From: Indiicoccus explosivorum
GTDB taxonomy: Bacteria; Bacillota; Bacilli; Bacillales_A; Planococcaceae
Length of the DNA stretch: 60,676 nucleotides
Assembly (NCBI RefSeq): GCF_002167005.1
Contig: NZ_NHTN01000018.1
Location: 1-60,676 of the forward strand
Direction of reading: 5' to 3'
In this document: one piece after another, positions 34,154 to 43,205 of the stretch
How positions within the stretch are numbered: the stretch's first letter is position 1
Layout of the letters: every line of letters starts with the position of its first letter
Made by a program: the position numbers and the translations under genes
The notes under the pieces: model-generated
What the model was told of the DNA's origin: nothing
The model's input: only the letters and a program-made list of their open reading frames with translations
Database searches by the model: none

Positions 34154-34456
34154 TTGAATCTGTCAAAAAACAAAGTCGGCAAGTTCCGGCTTCTCGGTAT
34201 CCTGGAGGGCAGTTCATTGCTGCTGTTGCTGTTCATCGCAATGCCGCTTAAGTACTGGGCGGGCTTTCCGGAAGCGGTGACTGTCGTTGGATCCCTGCAT
34301 GGTGCTTTGTTTACAGTCTATTGCCTTGGCATTCTCTACATTACACTGACTGTCCGCTGGCCGTTCATCTACTCAATCCTGGCATTTATCGTCGCGTTCA
34401 TCCCTTTCGGGAATTTCGTGCTGGATGGCCGCCTGAAAAAATTCGAAACTGCTTGA
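34154..34456 (+). CDS. DUF3817 family membrane protein
   Basis: A 100-residue membrane protein with three transmembrane helices. FRLLGILEGSSLLLLLFIAMPLKY (key residues EG near 18-19 and PLKY near 31) plus GSLHGALFTVYCL and IPFGNFVLD are the DUF3817/YdzA pattern. It starts with TTG, with AAAAGGGG upstream. An extended -10 (TGGTATACT, 34110-34118) lies in front. Function unknown. Confidence 0.82.
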   Translation: MNLSKNKVGKFRLLGILEGSSLLLLLFIAMPLKYWAGFPEAVTVVGSLHGALFTVYCLGILYITLTVRWPFIYSILAFIVAFIPFGNFVLDGRLKKFETA

Positions 34457-34482
34457 CCCGGCTGAGCTGCAGCCGGGTTTTT
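34456..34482 (+). terminator. Terminator after DUF3817 gene
   Basis: ACCCGGCT/AGCCGGGT hairpin, overlapping the stop codon and followed by TTTTT. Confidence 0.8.
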
Positions 34483-34521
34483 CTGTTCTCGCAGAATACA
34501 CCTGGAGGCTCTTAAGAAAAT

Positions 34522-34546
34522 GTTTCATTTCGCTGACAGCGGAAAT
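34522..34546 (+). promoter_or_regulatory. Possible sigma-B-like promoter of the DksA-like gene
   Basis: GTTTCA, 13 bp, GGAAAT, 35 bp before the start. It matches GTTTAA-N12/14-GGGTAT only in part, so it is tentative. Confidence 0.22.
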
Positions 34547-34581
34547 ATTAAAAGGAAGGAGACCGTGAAGGAGGAAGGACA

Positions 34582-35127
34582 ATGACGGATGCACAATTGA
34601 AAGAACTGAAAGAACGGCTCGAGACAGAGTTGAAAGACGTGGAAGAGCGGCTTGAACATAGAGAAGAATTCAGTAATAACAATGAATTGTCCCAATACGA
34701 TAATCATCCCGGCGATAATGCGACGGATTTATTCGATAAAGAGCGGGGCTTGGCAATCACTGAATTCAAACAGGAGCAGGCAGATGATGTCAAAGCAGCG
34801 CTTAAAGCCATCGAGGACGGCACGTATGGCAGCTGCGTGGTATGCGGAAGGGAAATCCCTTACGAACGTCTGGATGCCATACCGACGGCTCTGACATGTA
34901 TCGACCATGCAGATCAGCATCCTGACATGGATACGCGGCCGGGCGAGGAAGGCATCATGGAGCCGACCACCGACCAGCCAGTCGAGAAAGAGGACGAACG
35001 GCTCCGGGATTTCAACAACAGCTTTGAGGATGTGGAAGATTTCGGCTCATCCGATACACCGCAGGATCAGCCGAACGAGGATCAGGAGAACTTCTACGAT
35101 GATAATGACACAGGCCGCGACCGCTGA
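34582..35127 (+). CDS. TraR/DksA-type zinc-finger protein, YteA family
   Basis: A 181-residue protein. An N-terminal coiled coil (about 1-30, strongly charged) precedes DNHPGDNATDLFDKERG, typical of YteA proteins. The zinc finger has CVVCGREI (Cys85, Cys88) and TCIDH (Cys106 with His109 or a missing fourth Cys). A long acidic tail with DQP and EDE runs (about 115-181) ends the protein. Related proteins act through the RNA polymerase secondary channel (DksA), but the role of YteA proteins is not established. AAGGAGGAAGGA precedes the ATG. Confidence 0.85.
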   Translation: MTDAQLKELKERLETELKDVEERLEHREEFSNNNELSQYDNHPGDNATDLFDKERGLAITEFKQEQADDVKAALKAIEDGTYGSCVVCGREIPYERLDAIPTALTCIDHADQHPDMDTRPGEEGIMEPTTDQPVEKEDERLRDFNNSFEDVEDFGSSDTPQDQPNEDQENFYDDNDTGRDR

Positions 35128-35249
35128 TCCGGCGGCCGGGCGAAAACTGTTATTCCGTCAGAGCTTGCCTGTACAGTGAAGGGGTTTTGGCGGCGGACAA
35201 AACGGTTATGGTGAAAGATAAGAGTCCTTGCGAAAAAGGAGGGGTACGT

Positions 35250-35648
35250 TTGGAAAACGCAGTTGTTTTATTTGACGGGGATTGCAACTTCTGTGATTCC
35301 AGTGTCCAGTTCATCATCAAGCATGATCCGGCGGGATACTTTAACTTCGCGTCCTTGCAGAGCGAAATCGGGGAGAAACTGTCGGAAGAGTACAATATAC
35401 CAGATGACGTGGACAGCTTGGTGCTTATTGAGAACGGCAAAGCCTATGTGAAAACAGACGGCGCCCTGCGGATCGCGCATCACCTGACGGGTTTATGGAA
35501 ACTCGCTTATTACTTGAAGTCGTTCCCGCTTCCGCTGCGGGACGCCGCATACGATACATTTGCGAGAAACCGCTATAAGATATTCGGCCAGCTGCAGGCC
35601 TGCATGTTGCCGCCGCCGCACGTGCGCAAACGTTTCTTGGATAAATAA
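35250..35648 (+). CDS. DCC family thiol-disulfide oxidoreductase (YuxK-like)
   Basis: A 132-residue protein with the defining DGDCNFCD motif near the N-terminus (residues 9-16) and the downstream GALRIAHHL and RDAAYDTFARNRYK segments of the DCC/YuxK family. It is probably a redox-active thioredoxin-like protein. It starts with TTG at 35250, with AAGGAGGGG at ideal spacing; an earlier TTG (35187) has its ribosome-binding site too close. Confidence 0.88.
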   Translation: MENAVVLFDGDCNFCDSSVQFIIKHDPAGYFNFASLQSEIGEKLSEEYNIPDDVDSLVLIENGKAYVKTDGALRIAHHLTGLWKLAYYLKSFPLPLRDAAYDTFARNRYKIFGQLQACMLPPPHVRKRFLDK

Positions 35649-35680
35649 CGAAAAGACCGCCGTGGGGCGGTCTTTTCGTT
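35648..35680. terminator. Bidirectional terminator
   Basis: ACGAAAAGACCGCC/GGCGGTCTTTTCGT perfect arms between convergent genes. Confidence 0.92.
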
Positions 35681-35696
35681 TATCCTTAAATGGGCC

Positions 35697-36902
35697 TTAT
35701 TCAAAATTCGAGTAACGCCAGTATTGGCTTGCGATCGCCCGGGACATCCAGGCAAGCCCCTTACTTTCTGCCTGGTGGAGCGGAAGCCAATCATCCTGTC
35801 CGCTGCGGTTCAAGTAAACTTCATGGTTCGGTGCCTGATCGTGGATACCGACGATATCGAAATGACCATTTCTGTAGAAAGTGGCGTAAATGGAATAATC
35901 GATCGCCGGTGATGTGGTCAGCGGATTGCTTACGCTGTGCGTGAGTGCCACTGAAGCTTTCCGTTCGTTTTCGTCCATTTGGCTGACGCCGACGTCTTCA
36001 GCGGAACCGACTCCCGCTTTCCGGAATTTTTTTCGCCAATTGTAAGCGACGGAGGTTCCGACATCTTTCTTGAAATCCTCAAGCGTCGCTTGTTCATCCA
36101 GGCGGATAGAAAATTCGACAAGTGTCCGGTATCGCTTGCTGTGGACATCGAATCCGCGCCCGTCCCCCTCGAAGTAACGGTTGAGCGAAAGGAGGTTCGG
36201 ACTGGCAAGTATCTCTTCGGATAAAAACGTCTTGTAGCGGAAATTCCACTCAGGCACTTGGATTTCGCCCTTCGGTTTTTCCTTCTCCTGAAGCACGGTC
36301 TCCAGGCGTCCGATTTTCTTGGTCATCCAAAAAGCCTCTTCTGACGCCTCCTGCTGGGAAGCCCGGGGATTCAGCTTGCCGAATAACGAAGAGATCACAG
36401 ATTTTTCTGCGCCAAGTCTTTCTTCAGCGGATTTACTCAGCGGCCGTTTCGCATGAATGGTGTAGATGTATTCGTGCTGCATATCGACTGTGTCATCGGT
36501 ATATTGGGTTTCATTGACTGCGGACAGCAGTTCATTATTCCGGAAGATTTCATATGCATCAATCCCTTCGATTTCTCCCCAGGCAAGTGTCACTTCCCCT
36601 TCCGAGACTATGGCGGTCAGCACAATTTGCTGGAGCTGATTGACTGCGTCCTCACTCCGGTCTTCTGTGGCTGTCTGCATTTTCAGCCGTTCTGCAACAT
36701 TTCCTTCCCCATCGAGTCTTTCGAGCGTGTACGTATAGAGCTCGCCTTCACACAGTTGTCCATCAGACAGCCTGTTTTCGGTCCCTTCATACAGGATGCG
36801 CTCATCACGGATCACCCGGCAGCGGTCGCCGGCGGTCCCGGTCCACGAAAATTTTATCTCGCGGTCCGATTGCTGCAGTGATTCAATTTCCAGTTTCTTC
36901 AC
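35697..36902 (-). CDS. Protein with FN3-like repeats and a conserved C-terminal domain
   Basis: A 401-residue protein without signal peptide or membrane segment. Two fibronectin-III-like beta-sandwich units are suggested by repeated patterns (IKFSWTGTAGDRCRVIRD then LYTYTLERLDGEG; VTLAWGEIEGIDAYEIFRN then YIYTIHAKRP). The C-terminal ~200 residues (NRYFEGDGRGFDVHSKRYRT, VEFSI, ATFYRNGHFDIVGIHDQAPNHEVY, key parts only) may belong to DUF3238, from memory and not verified. The domain contains conserved His and Asp residues that could be enzymatic. It lies alone between terminators. Function unknown. Confidence 0.72.
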   Translation of the reverse strand: MKKLEIESLQQSDREIKFSWTGTAGDRCRVIRDERILYEGTENRLSDGQLCEGELYTYTLERLDGEGNVAERLKMQTATEDRSEDAVNQLQQIVLTAIVSEGEVTLAWGEIEGIDAYEIFRNNELLSAVNETQYTDDTVDMQHEYIYTIHAKRPLSKSAEERLGAEKSVISSLFGKLNPRASQQEASEEAFWMTKKIGRLETVLQEKEKPKGEIQVPEWNFRYKTFLSEEILASPNLLSLNRYFEGDGRGFDVHSKRYRTLVEFSIRLDEQATLEDFKKDVGTSVAYNWRKKFRKAGVGSAEDVGVSQMDENERKASVALTHSVSNPLTTSPAIDYSIYATFYRNGHFDIVGIHDQAPNHEVYLNRSGQDDWLPLHQAESKGLAWMSRAIASQYWRYSNFE

Positions 36903-37057
36903 TGAATCAACCTCCAGAAGTGTTTCTACAGTATTTACCCGAATTTCCGGAGTAAAATGCCGTAATACTTGTAAATATTTTTAATATAAACTTCACATGA
37001 ATCGGACGGTGTGTTCTGTATACTTAAGACAGTTATTGACTCCCGGAGGTGTCCAGA

Positions 37058-37423
37058 ATGGCTTTACCAGGAAAGCTGCTCGAGCGGCTGCAGGAAACAA
37101 GGCCGGAACTTGAATTCCATCATTGGGTGTATGGGTTCTTCAATACTGCTTATGGAGAACCGGCAAGCGGCCTGAAAGGGATCATCGCCGCGGCAGAAGA
37201 CCGGCTTGTGTTTTTTGGAAGGAATGGGGCTGAAGAGGAAATGTCAGCTGAAATTCCATTTTCCGAAATCCGTTATATTCAAGCTGTTCTGAACGGAACC
37301 GCAAAAGTCGTCTGTAAGACAGGCGCCGGAAATGCAGAGATTTCTTATATTTCTCGCGGAGATGCCGCCGGATTCATTGCGCATCTCGAAACGAATTGCG
37401 GGATTGAAGCGGAAAAATCATAA
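37058..37423 (+). CDS. Small protein with a PH-like fold, unknown function
   Basis: A 121-residue soluble protein. Alternating hydrophobic segments (GIIAAAEDRLVFFGR, IPFSEIRYIQAVLNGT, ISYISRGDAAGFIAHL) resemble bacterial pleckstrin-homology-like (YokE/SHOCT-associated) domains; this is fold-level inference. GGAGG sits 8 bases before the ATG at 37058. Terminator directly after. Confidence 0.65.
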   Translation: MALPGKLLERLQETRPELEFHHWVYGFFNTAYGEPASGLKGIIAAAEDRLVFFGRNGAEEEMSAEIPFSEIRYIQAVLNGTAKVVCKTGAGNAEISYISRGDAAGFIAHLETNCGIEAEKS

Positions 37424-37426
37424 ATA

Positions 37427-37456
37427 AAAATCCGGAAGCGGGCGCTTCCGGATTTT
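37427..37456. terminator. Bidirectional terminator
   Basis: AAAATCCGGAAGCG-GG-CGCTTCCGGATTTT, perfect 14-bp arms between convergent genes. Confidence 0.92.
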
Positions 37457-37501
37457 GTTTATTTGGAGACTTCTGATTTGTGCCGGAGGGAACCCGCCGG
37501 T

Positions 37502-38002
37502 TCAGTCTTTACTGTCAAAAAAGACATGATCCAACGTCCACGCCTCTCCGTTTTTTTCGAGAATACCGAACGAGTACCGGGGCTGCCGCCTTTTGTCAGT
37601 GGGGGAGCCGGGATTGAATAAAGTGATGCCGCCTTCCTGCCGGCTGACAGGGATGTGGGAATGGCCAAAAACGATGATATCGACCTGTTCTCCCTCGAAA
37701 GCTTCAAGAGCCCGCCGCTCGGTCGTCTTCCGAAGTCCATCCCCATGGATGACCCCGATTTTCAGCCCATCCGCGTCAACGATCTTCTGGCGCCCGAACT
37801 TATCGATGACTTCCCAAGGATCCACATTCCCTGCTACACCTTCCGTCCTGGCATATGCGGATAATTCGAAGTAAACGTCAAGCGTCTGCCAGTCGCCGGC
37901 ATGGATGATAAGATCGGCCTGTCCGCAAGCCTCTGCGAGTACGGAAGGCAGTTTCTTCGCTCTTCCTGGAATATGGGTGTCAGATAAAATGACGATATTC
38001 AA
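37502..38002 (-). CDS. YfcE/MJ0936-type metallophosphoesterase
   Basis: A 166-residue calcineurin-like phosphodiesterase. Metal ligands appear in order: SDTHIPG, HAGDW, GNVD, HGDGL and GHSHIP, matching all five blocks of the family. It probably hydrolyses phosphodiester or phosphomonoester bonds in nucleotides. GGAGGGAATC on the minus strand precedes the ATG. It follows pbpC by 11 bp and is likely its operon partner. Confidence 0.92.
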   Translation of the reverse strand: MNIVILSDTHIPGRAKKLPSVLAEACGQADLIIHAGDWQTLDVYFELSAYARTEGVAGNVDPWEVIDKFGRQKIVDADGLKIGVIHGDGLRKTTERRALEAFEGEQVDIIVFGHSHIPVSRQEGGITLFNPGSPTDKRRQPRYSFGILEKNGEAWTLDHVFFDSKD

Positions 38003-38013
38003 CTGATTCCCTC

Positions 38014-40080
38014 CTAGTTCGCTGTATTGGCGAAGATGTCTGCGGCAAGTTTGGCAGGATAAGCACTGCCGTTATTGTCTTCAACACCTTCAATCATCAT
38101 GGCAAGAATCATGGAAGGCTGGGCGGTATCATAGCCGACAAAAAATCCGTTCTGTTTTCCGTCTTCTTCACCGGCTCCTTTCAGCTCCGCTGTTCCGGTC
38201 TTGCCGGCCAAAGGAACCGGGGACTGTTTCACTTCTGTAAGCGGGCCTTCCTCCACGACATTCCGCAGTGAAGTCCGGATCAGTTCGGCATTCTTTTCAC
38301 TTACCAGCCCTTCTTTCCAGGCGGCCGGGTCCTCTTCGAGGAATAATGCCGGTTCATACATCAGACCGTTGTTCAGGAACGCTTCGTACATCGAGGCCAA
38401 GTGCACGATATTCACGAGCATCTCTCCTTGGCCGAAGGACGTGTTCGCCAGCTGGATGTCGCCGGCAAGTTCACCGCTATTGGAAATCTGGGATGGCCGG
38501 ATATCGAAAGGGAAGGGAGTTTCTTCACCGAACCCATATGCTTTGAGCCCTTCCACGAACGTTTCCTCACCCATCTCCAGCGCCTGCATCGCAAAATAAA
38601 TGTTATCCGAGTAAACGAGCGCTTTGTTCAGATTAATCGGATTCGGCACTTCAGGATGGACGCGGGTGACTTCATAATTTCCCCAGGAGCTGTCCGGGCG
38701 CCACGTTTCATCGTTAATTTCAACGCCAGCCGCGGGATCGATGGTTCCCGCTTCGAGACCGATCGCCGCAGTCACCGGTTTTATGGTCGAGCCGGGTGCA
38801 TAACGGGCAGTGAAACGGTTGAAAAGCGGGTTTTTCGGATTGTTCTGCAGTTCCTGGAACTGGGATTGCGTAATGCCGTTTACGAATAAATTCGGATCGA
38901 AACCTGGAGAACTGACGAGAGCGAGTGTGTCACCTGTTTTTGGGTCGATCGCGGCACTTGCTCCGGCTTCGCCGTTCATAGCGGCATAAATGCGCTGCTG
39001 AAGTTTCGCATCAATGGACAGCTGGACCGTCTCACCGGGTTCTGCGGGGCGTTCAGCGACCGTCACTTGCTCTGTCTGTTCGCCGAAGGTCTTTTCGATA
39101 TAAATTCGTGCTCCATCTTTGCCCCGGAGCCGCTCCTGGAGGAGGAGCTCCAGTCCTTTCCGCCCGACCACGTCACCGGCCGCATATCCGTCTTCTTTCA
39201 TTGTTTCCAGCTGTTCCGCCGTTATCTCGGCAATGTAGCCCGTCACATGGGACAAGGCTTCTCCGTAAGGATAAGAGCGGACTGTCGCTTCATTGACTGC
39301 CACCCCCGGCATGGTATCGGCCAGTTCCGCATCCCCGGCCTCATTAGCAGGGAGTGTCGCAATCGGGACGAGGAAGTCCGGCTGCACCCAGCTTTGATTC
39401 AGCCGACTGTCGATATGGGCGACTGTCACGCCGATGAGATCCGCCAGCTCCGGCTTCAGCGCGGGATCTGTGAACTGCCCGGGAACAATGCCGATTTCAT
39501 AACCGGTCGTATTCGCCGCGATCGCCCGGCCGGCCCTGTCGGTGATTTCCCCGCGGGCTGCAGATTCCGTGATTTCCACCTCGACCGTATCACCTGTTTC
39601 GAGTGAAGGCAAAATCAGGGAAGGTCCCCAATCCACGAACCATCCTTCTTCGCCGTCCTGTTCCTCCCGGACAAGCGTGAGCGTTTCGTCAAATTCGATC
39701 GGTCCTGCAACGGTTTCCATACTTACGTGAATAGGAAAATCCGCAAATTCTTCGTTTTCCCATGCTGTTTCTTCCGGAGGTGCCGTATATGTAATAGCCA
39801 TATCGTGAATACCCAACTTTTCTTTGAGCTGCTGCTGCCGGGCAACAAATTGCTCTTCCCCGAAAGCTTCTGCAGTGGCGGATGAAACGAAGTCTTCGTA
39901 CATGACAGAGTATTCCATGGCATTCCAGTGCTCGATATAAGCTGCTGCCCGCTCTTCCGGATCACCAACTTCCGGTTCGGCCGGTTCTTCCGGCGCCGGC
40001 TGTTCCTCCGGTTCGGCCGATTCCTGGCAGGCGGCTGTCATCAGTAAAAGCGGAAGCAGGCACGCAAGTCTTTTGTCCAT
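38014..40080 (-). CDS. pbpC: Penicillin-binding protein PbpC (class B transpeptidase)
   Basis: A 688-residue class B PBP related to B. subtilis PbpC (PBP3) and PBP2a. A short hydrophobic leader with a possible lipobox (TAAC) is followed by an acidic Pro/Glu linker. An NTF2-like MecA_N domain (about 45-150) and PBP dimerisation domain (RGEITDRAGRAIAANT) follow, then the transpeptidase: SxxK in YAPGSTIKP (Ser near 431), SDN in VYSDNIYF, and KTG in AGKTGTAELK. It cross-links peptidoglycan outside the cell. The ATG at 40080 has GGAGG upstream; a start five codons earlier overlaps that site. Confidence 0.94.
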   Translation of the reverse strand: MDKRLACLLPLLLMTAACQESAEPEEQPAPEEPAEPEVGDPEERAAAYIEHWNAMEYSVMYEDFVSSATAEAFGEEQFVARQQQLKEKLGIHDMAITYTAPPEETAWENEEFADFPIHVSMETVAGPIEFDETLTLVREEQDGEEGWFVDWGPSLILPSLETGDTVEVEITESAARGEITDRAGRAIAANTTGYEIGIVPGQFTDPALKPELADLIGVTVAHIDSRLNQSWVQPDFLVPIATLPANEAGDAELADTMPGVAVNEATVRSYPYGEALSHVTGYIAEITAEQLETMKEDGYAAGDVVGRKGLELLLQERLRGKDGARIYIEKTFGEQTEQVTVAERPAEPGETVQLSIDAKLQQRIYAAMNGEAGASAAIDPKTGDTLALVSSPGFDPNLFVNGITQSQFQELQNNPKNPLFNRFTARYAPGSTIKPVTAAIGLEAGTIDPAAGVEINDETWRPDSSWGNYEVTRVHPEVPNPINLNKALVYSDNIYFAMQALEMGEETFVEGLKAYGFGEETPFPFDIRPSQISNSGELAGDIQLANTSFGQGEMLVNIVHLASMYEAFLNNGLMYEPALFLEEDPAAWKEGLVSEKNAELIRTSLRNVVEEGPLTEVKQSPVPLAGKTGTAELKGAGEEDGKQNGFFVGYDTAQPSMILAMMIEGVEDNNGSAYPAKLAADIFANTAN

Positions 40081-40222
40081 TGCAATGACCTCCATTCTCT
40101 TTTCCTATAGTTTACCCTTTCCATGGAGGCTGTAAAATTGAAAGGGTTATTTTTATTTAAAAAAGGGAATGAAGAGTATTAAAGAATCTATGAAATTTAT
40201 TTACAGAACAGGAGGAATTGTC

Positions 40223-40552
40223 TTGCGGAAAAAGACAAAAAAGAATCTGATGATGGCAGGGGCGGCAGTGGCCGGCGGCATGGCCTTGTTGAAAAAATAT
40301 AAGAAAACGGATGACACGGAAAAAGTGAAGGCCCGAACACCGGATGGAGGAAAGAAGAAAGTCTGGGTGTATGAAGACCATGACATGCATAACAGCATTG
40401 AAGCGGACCGTCGGGAGGCACCGGATGCCGATAAGGAAGAAGGCAAGAAGGGGCTCAGTGAACTGGATGCCGCTTACTATGATGAATGGCAGTCAATCGG
40501 CCACCCGAGTACGAGACGGGAAGTCGAAGAAGTGGATAAAACAAAAGAATAA
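40223..40552 (+). CDS. Small basic/acidic protein, unknown function
   Basis: A 109-residue protein with a basic N-terminus (RKKTKKN), a short hydrophobic stretch (LMMAGAAVAGGMALL, about 9-23) and a charged hydrophilic remainder. It may be a membrane-tethered or peripheral protein; no family recognised. The TTG at 40223 is preceded by AGGAGG at 7 bases, while the ATG at 40169 has no properly spaced site. A strong terminator follows. Confidence 0.65.
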   Translation: MRKKTKKNLMMAGAAVAGGMALLKKYKKTDDTEKVKARTPDGGKKKVWVYEDHDMHNSIEADRREAPDADKEEGKKGLSELDAAYYDEWQSIGHPSTRREVEEVDKTKE

Positions 40553-40565
40553 TCATCAAAAAAGC

Positions 40566-40605
40566 AAAAAACTGCAGTCCGGCTCAAACCGGGCTGCAGT
40601 TTTTT
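40566..40605. terminator. Bidirectional terminator
   Basis: AAAAACTGCAG and CCGG pair with CCGG and CTGCAGTTTTT around CTCAAA, between convergent genes; it touches the stop of the M14 peptidase gene. Confidence 0.88.
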
Positions 40606-42973
40606 AGTCGGTGAAAAGAGTGTTCGAGATCAGGCGGTACAAATAATCCGTATGGTCACGGAATGCCGGTTCCAAGCCGATCAATGTGACATCTTTTTCA
40701 TTTTCCTTGATGATGACCGGCTGGCCGGTGGCTTGTTCTTGTCCCTGCCAATGACCGGCGACAAAAAAGTCGCCGCTGTCATATGAAGCCAGCACTTCTG
40801 ATGTCTCCGGACCTTCATACCAAACCGGGCGGTAGACGAAACCGATATCGTCCTGACCGTAACTCGCGGTCGTGCCGGAAACGCCGTAATCGACCTTCAC
40901 GATACCGTTGCTGTTCCAGCCACCTGTATTCACCGTCACGTCTGTCAGTCCGAGAGTAACGGCTGCATTGGAGCCGCCGGCACCCGCCGCGATGAATTTG
41001 CCGCCATCCGCCACGAAATCACTGAGGTGCTGTTTGAACGACTCGAACTGCTCCGGGTGCTCGAAACCGAATTCCCGGTTCGCCTCCCGCGAGTGGCTCT
41101 TCGCAATCAGATTTTCCGTGCCGGTGTAGATAAAGGCATCGAAACCGCCGAGTCCCGCTTCCGCCACTTCGGCCGGAGACAATTCCGCTGCGTCGAAGCC
41201 AAGGCGCTCAAGCGCCAGTTTCATTCCGGAATGGGATTGGACTTTCCCCATGCCGCCGTCTTCAAGAAGCGCGACTTTCAACGCTTCCAGCGGTTCTGCG
41301 TCCGCCGGTACACTCCCGCTTGCGATATCCAGCCCGGAGGCCTTCACGGCATGCGAGAGGGCATTGGCCGGTGCGTCGGTATAGAAGGTGCCATCGGCGC
41401 CGCGTTTCACCGGCACCCCTTGTTCGAGGAGCGTGTTCACCAGTCCCACAGCTGTCACCGATGAATTCGGAATGACGAACGGACCTTTTCCTGAAAGGGT
41501 CCCCTGACTGTCCGCCTCGTTCACGACCGCGGACGGGACCGTCACTTTACTGGTGACTGCGTGTGCGTCAAAGCCCCAAAGTTCCGGCAGGCTCCATGCG
41601 GAAATATCGTACATGGATGGCGTATCATCCGTTATATCTTCGCCGTCCCACAGCATCGTATTGGCGAGTCCGGCTTTCGCCTGGTCCATGTTCACGATGT
41701 AGTCGCCTTTCGCAAAAGCGGTTCCGTCTGCCGTGAACGGTTTGGAAGCGCGTACGACTTCAATATCGTTGGCTAACAGATGATTGACCGCTTTTTCTGT
41801 CACCGTCGGGTCTTGTTCATTCACCGGCAGGACATAGGCTTTCGGGAAGAAGCCTTGCTCGTGGGTAGGGTGATCGAAATTGATTCCCCGCTTGAAGATC
41901 TCGATCTGGTCTGCAATCATTTCTTCCTTGTTATCAGTCGCAAATTGCAGAGCGCCCATGACCGCATTGTACATCCAGTCTACACCGTCTTCATTGTTCG
42001 TCGGTGCTTCAAGCGTGTGTCCATAGGCACCGTGGTACATGGCGTACATCGGTGTAAAGATCGGCGGATAGTCATCCCAGCCGGCGGCGTCATCCCGCTG
42101 GGGGACATATGTGCCGGTCATTTCCTGATACAGATTTCCTTCATAGTCCGCTTTGTTTTCCAGGATCTCCTGTTCCATCGCTTCCGCCTGACTGAGAGCC
42201 CATTTACTATACAAGTCATATTCATAATTCGGGTTGTGCGGCGGGGTGCACGGTTCGATGAGCCCTTGTTTGCCAGGCGCGTAGTTCCGGACATAGCCAT
42301 GCGTGTCAAGGAACACCATCGGGTTCCATTCAGTGATCAAATCAACCGTCTGCTGAGTTTCCGGCTGGGACTGGGTGATGAAATCACGATTCAAGTCGAT
42401 GCCTTCACCGTTGAAACGGGTCGCGCCGATGCGTCCGTCGGGGTTTGCGTTCACGTTGAAAATAAGAATGTTATTTTCAAGGATGGAAGCAGTTGTCTCA
42501 TCCGTTCCTGTCGCAAAACGCTCGATCAGCTGCATGATCGCGTCAGTGCCGACAAACTCCGTGCCATGGATGGAGCCGTTGATCATGATCGGCACTTTGA
42601 AATCGGGGTGCTGCTGAATCCATTCCTGCGCTTTTCCGGGATTATTGAACATTTGTTTACGGAGCGCTTTGTTGTGACCGAATTTCCCGCCGAATTCAGG
42701 AGCGGCAATGGTGACGGTGTAAAGCGGGTGGCCATCGGCGGAATATCCTGTCACATCGACTTTCACCCGGTTCGACGCTTTCTCGATTTCCTCCAGCTTC
42801 GGACCGATTTCCGAGAATTTCATGAAATCGTAGTTGTATGCATTGAACAGGCTGCCATCCTGTTCTTCCAATGCGTTTATGTAGGACACTTTCGGTGACT
42901 CGGCAAGCACAGACGACCAGGGGGCGGTAGCGAAAATACCGGCTGCCAGCAATCCGGTGACGGTTTTTTTCAA
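40604..42973 (-). CDS. Secreted M14 family zinc carboxypeptidase
   Basis: A 789-residue exported peptidase. The signal peptide (KKTVTGLLAAGIFA) has a likely cleavage after VLA near residue 24. The M14 catalytic domain (about 40-340) holds the zinc ligands in SIHGTEFVG and LDTHGYV, the substrate-binding DGRIG and LNRDF, and the catalytic Glu in TLEAPT. The C-terminal half (about 400-789) is an accessory region including DFVADGGKFIAAGAGGS, similar to type-1 glutamine-amidotransferase-like folds, of unknown role. The TTG at 42973 follows GGAGG; the longer reading places that site inside the coding sequence. Confidence 0.88.
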   Translation of the reverse strand: MKKTVTGLLAAGIFATAPWSSVLAESPKVSYINALEEQDGSLFNAYNYDFMKFSEIGPKLEEIEKASNRVKVDVTGYSADGHPLYTVTIAAPEFGGKFGHNKALRKQMFNNPGKAQEWIQQHPDFKVPIMINGSIHGTEFVGTDAIMQLIERFATGTDETTASILENNILIFNVNANPDGRIGATRFNGEGIDLNRDFITQSQPETQQTVDLITEWNPMVFLDTHGYVRNYAPGKQGLIEPCTPPHNPNYEYDLYSKWALSQAEAMEQEILENKADYEGNLYQEMTGTYVPQRDDAAGWDDYPPIFTPMYAMYHGAYGHTLEAPTNNEDGVDWMYNAVMGALQFATDNKEEMIADQIEIFKRGINFDHPTHEQGFFPKAYVLPVNEQDPTVTEKAVNHLLANDIEVVRASKPFTADGTAFAKGDYIVNMDQAKAGLANTMLWDGEDITDDTPSMYDISAWSLPELWGFDAHAVTSKVTVPSAVVNEADSQGTLSGKGPFVIPNSSVTAVGLVNTLLEQGVPVKRGADGTFYTDAPANALSHAVKASGLDIASGSVPADAEPLEALKVALLEDGGMGKVQSHSGMKLALERLGFDAAELSPAEVAEAGLGGFDAFIYTGTENLIAKSHSREANREFGFEHPEQFESFKQHLSDFVADGGKFIAAGAGGSNAAVTLGLTDVTVNTGGWNSNGIVKVDYGVSGTTASYGQDDIGFVYRPVWYEGPETSEVLASYDSGDFFVAGHWQGQEQATGQPVIIKENEKDVTLIGLEPAFRDHTDYLYRLISNTLFTD

Positions 42974-43113
42974 AGTGGTTCCTCCAATCAATTTTTGAAT
43001 AAAAAATAACTAATATGAATAATAATTCAAAACAATAAAGAATACATCATCCTTTACAGCTATTCTTTCTGAAAAGGGATAGGTAATAGGGAGGGTTTTC
43101 AAAAAAGAGGGGA

Positions 43114-43154
43114 AACCCATGCGCGAATTAGCGGAATTCCCTATGGGTTATAAT
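43114..43154 (+). promoter_or_regulatory. Inverted repeat overlapping a -10 element
   Basis: AACCCAT (43114-43120) and ATGGGTT (43143-43149) flank 22 bp; the right arm abuts TATAAT (43149-43154), 52 bp before the next gene. It could be an operator at that gene's promoter, though the -35 is weak. Apart from this, the 42974-43205 gap is AT-rich and holds no gene I can see. Confidence 0.3.
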
Positions 43155-43205
43155 GCGGGCAACGTCTAAAATGGAGTAAAAAAGAGGAAAGGTACTTGGG
43201 GAATC

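Noticed and set aside
41780-42898. 372-codon plus-strand frame
   Set aside because: Antisense to the M14 peptidase catalytic domain, rich in Arg, His and Phe as typical for a shadow frame.
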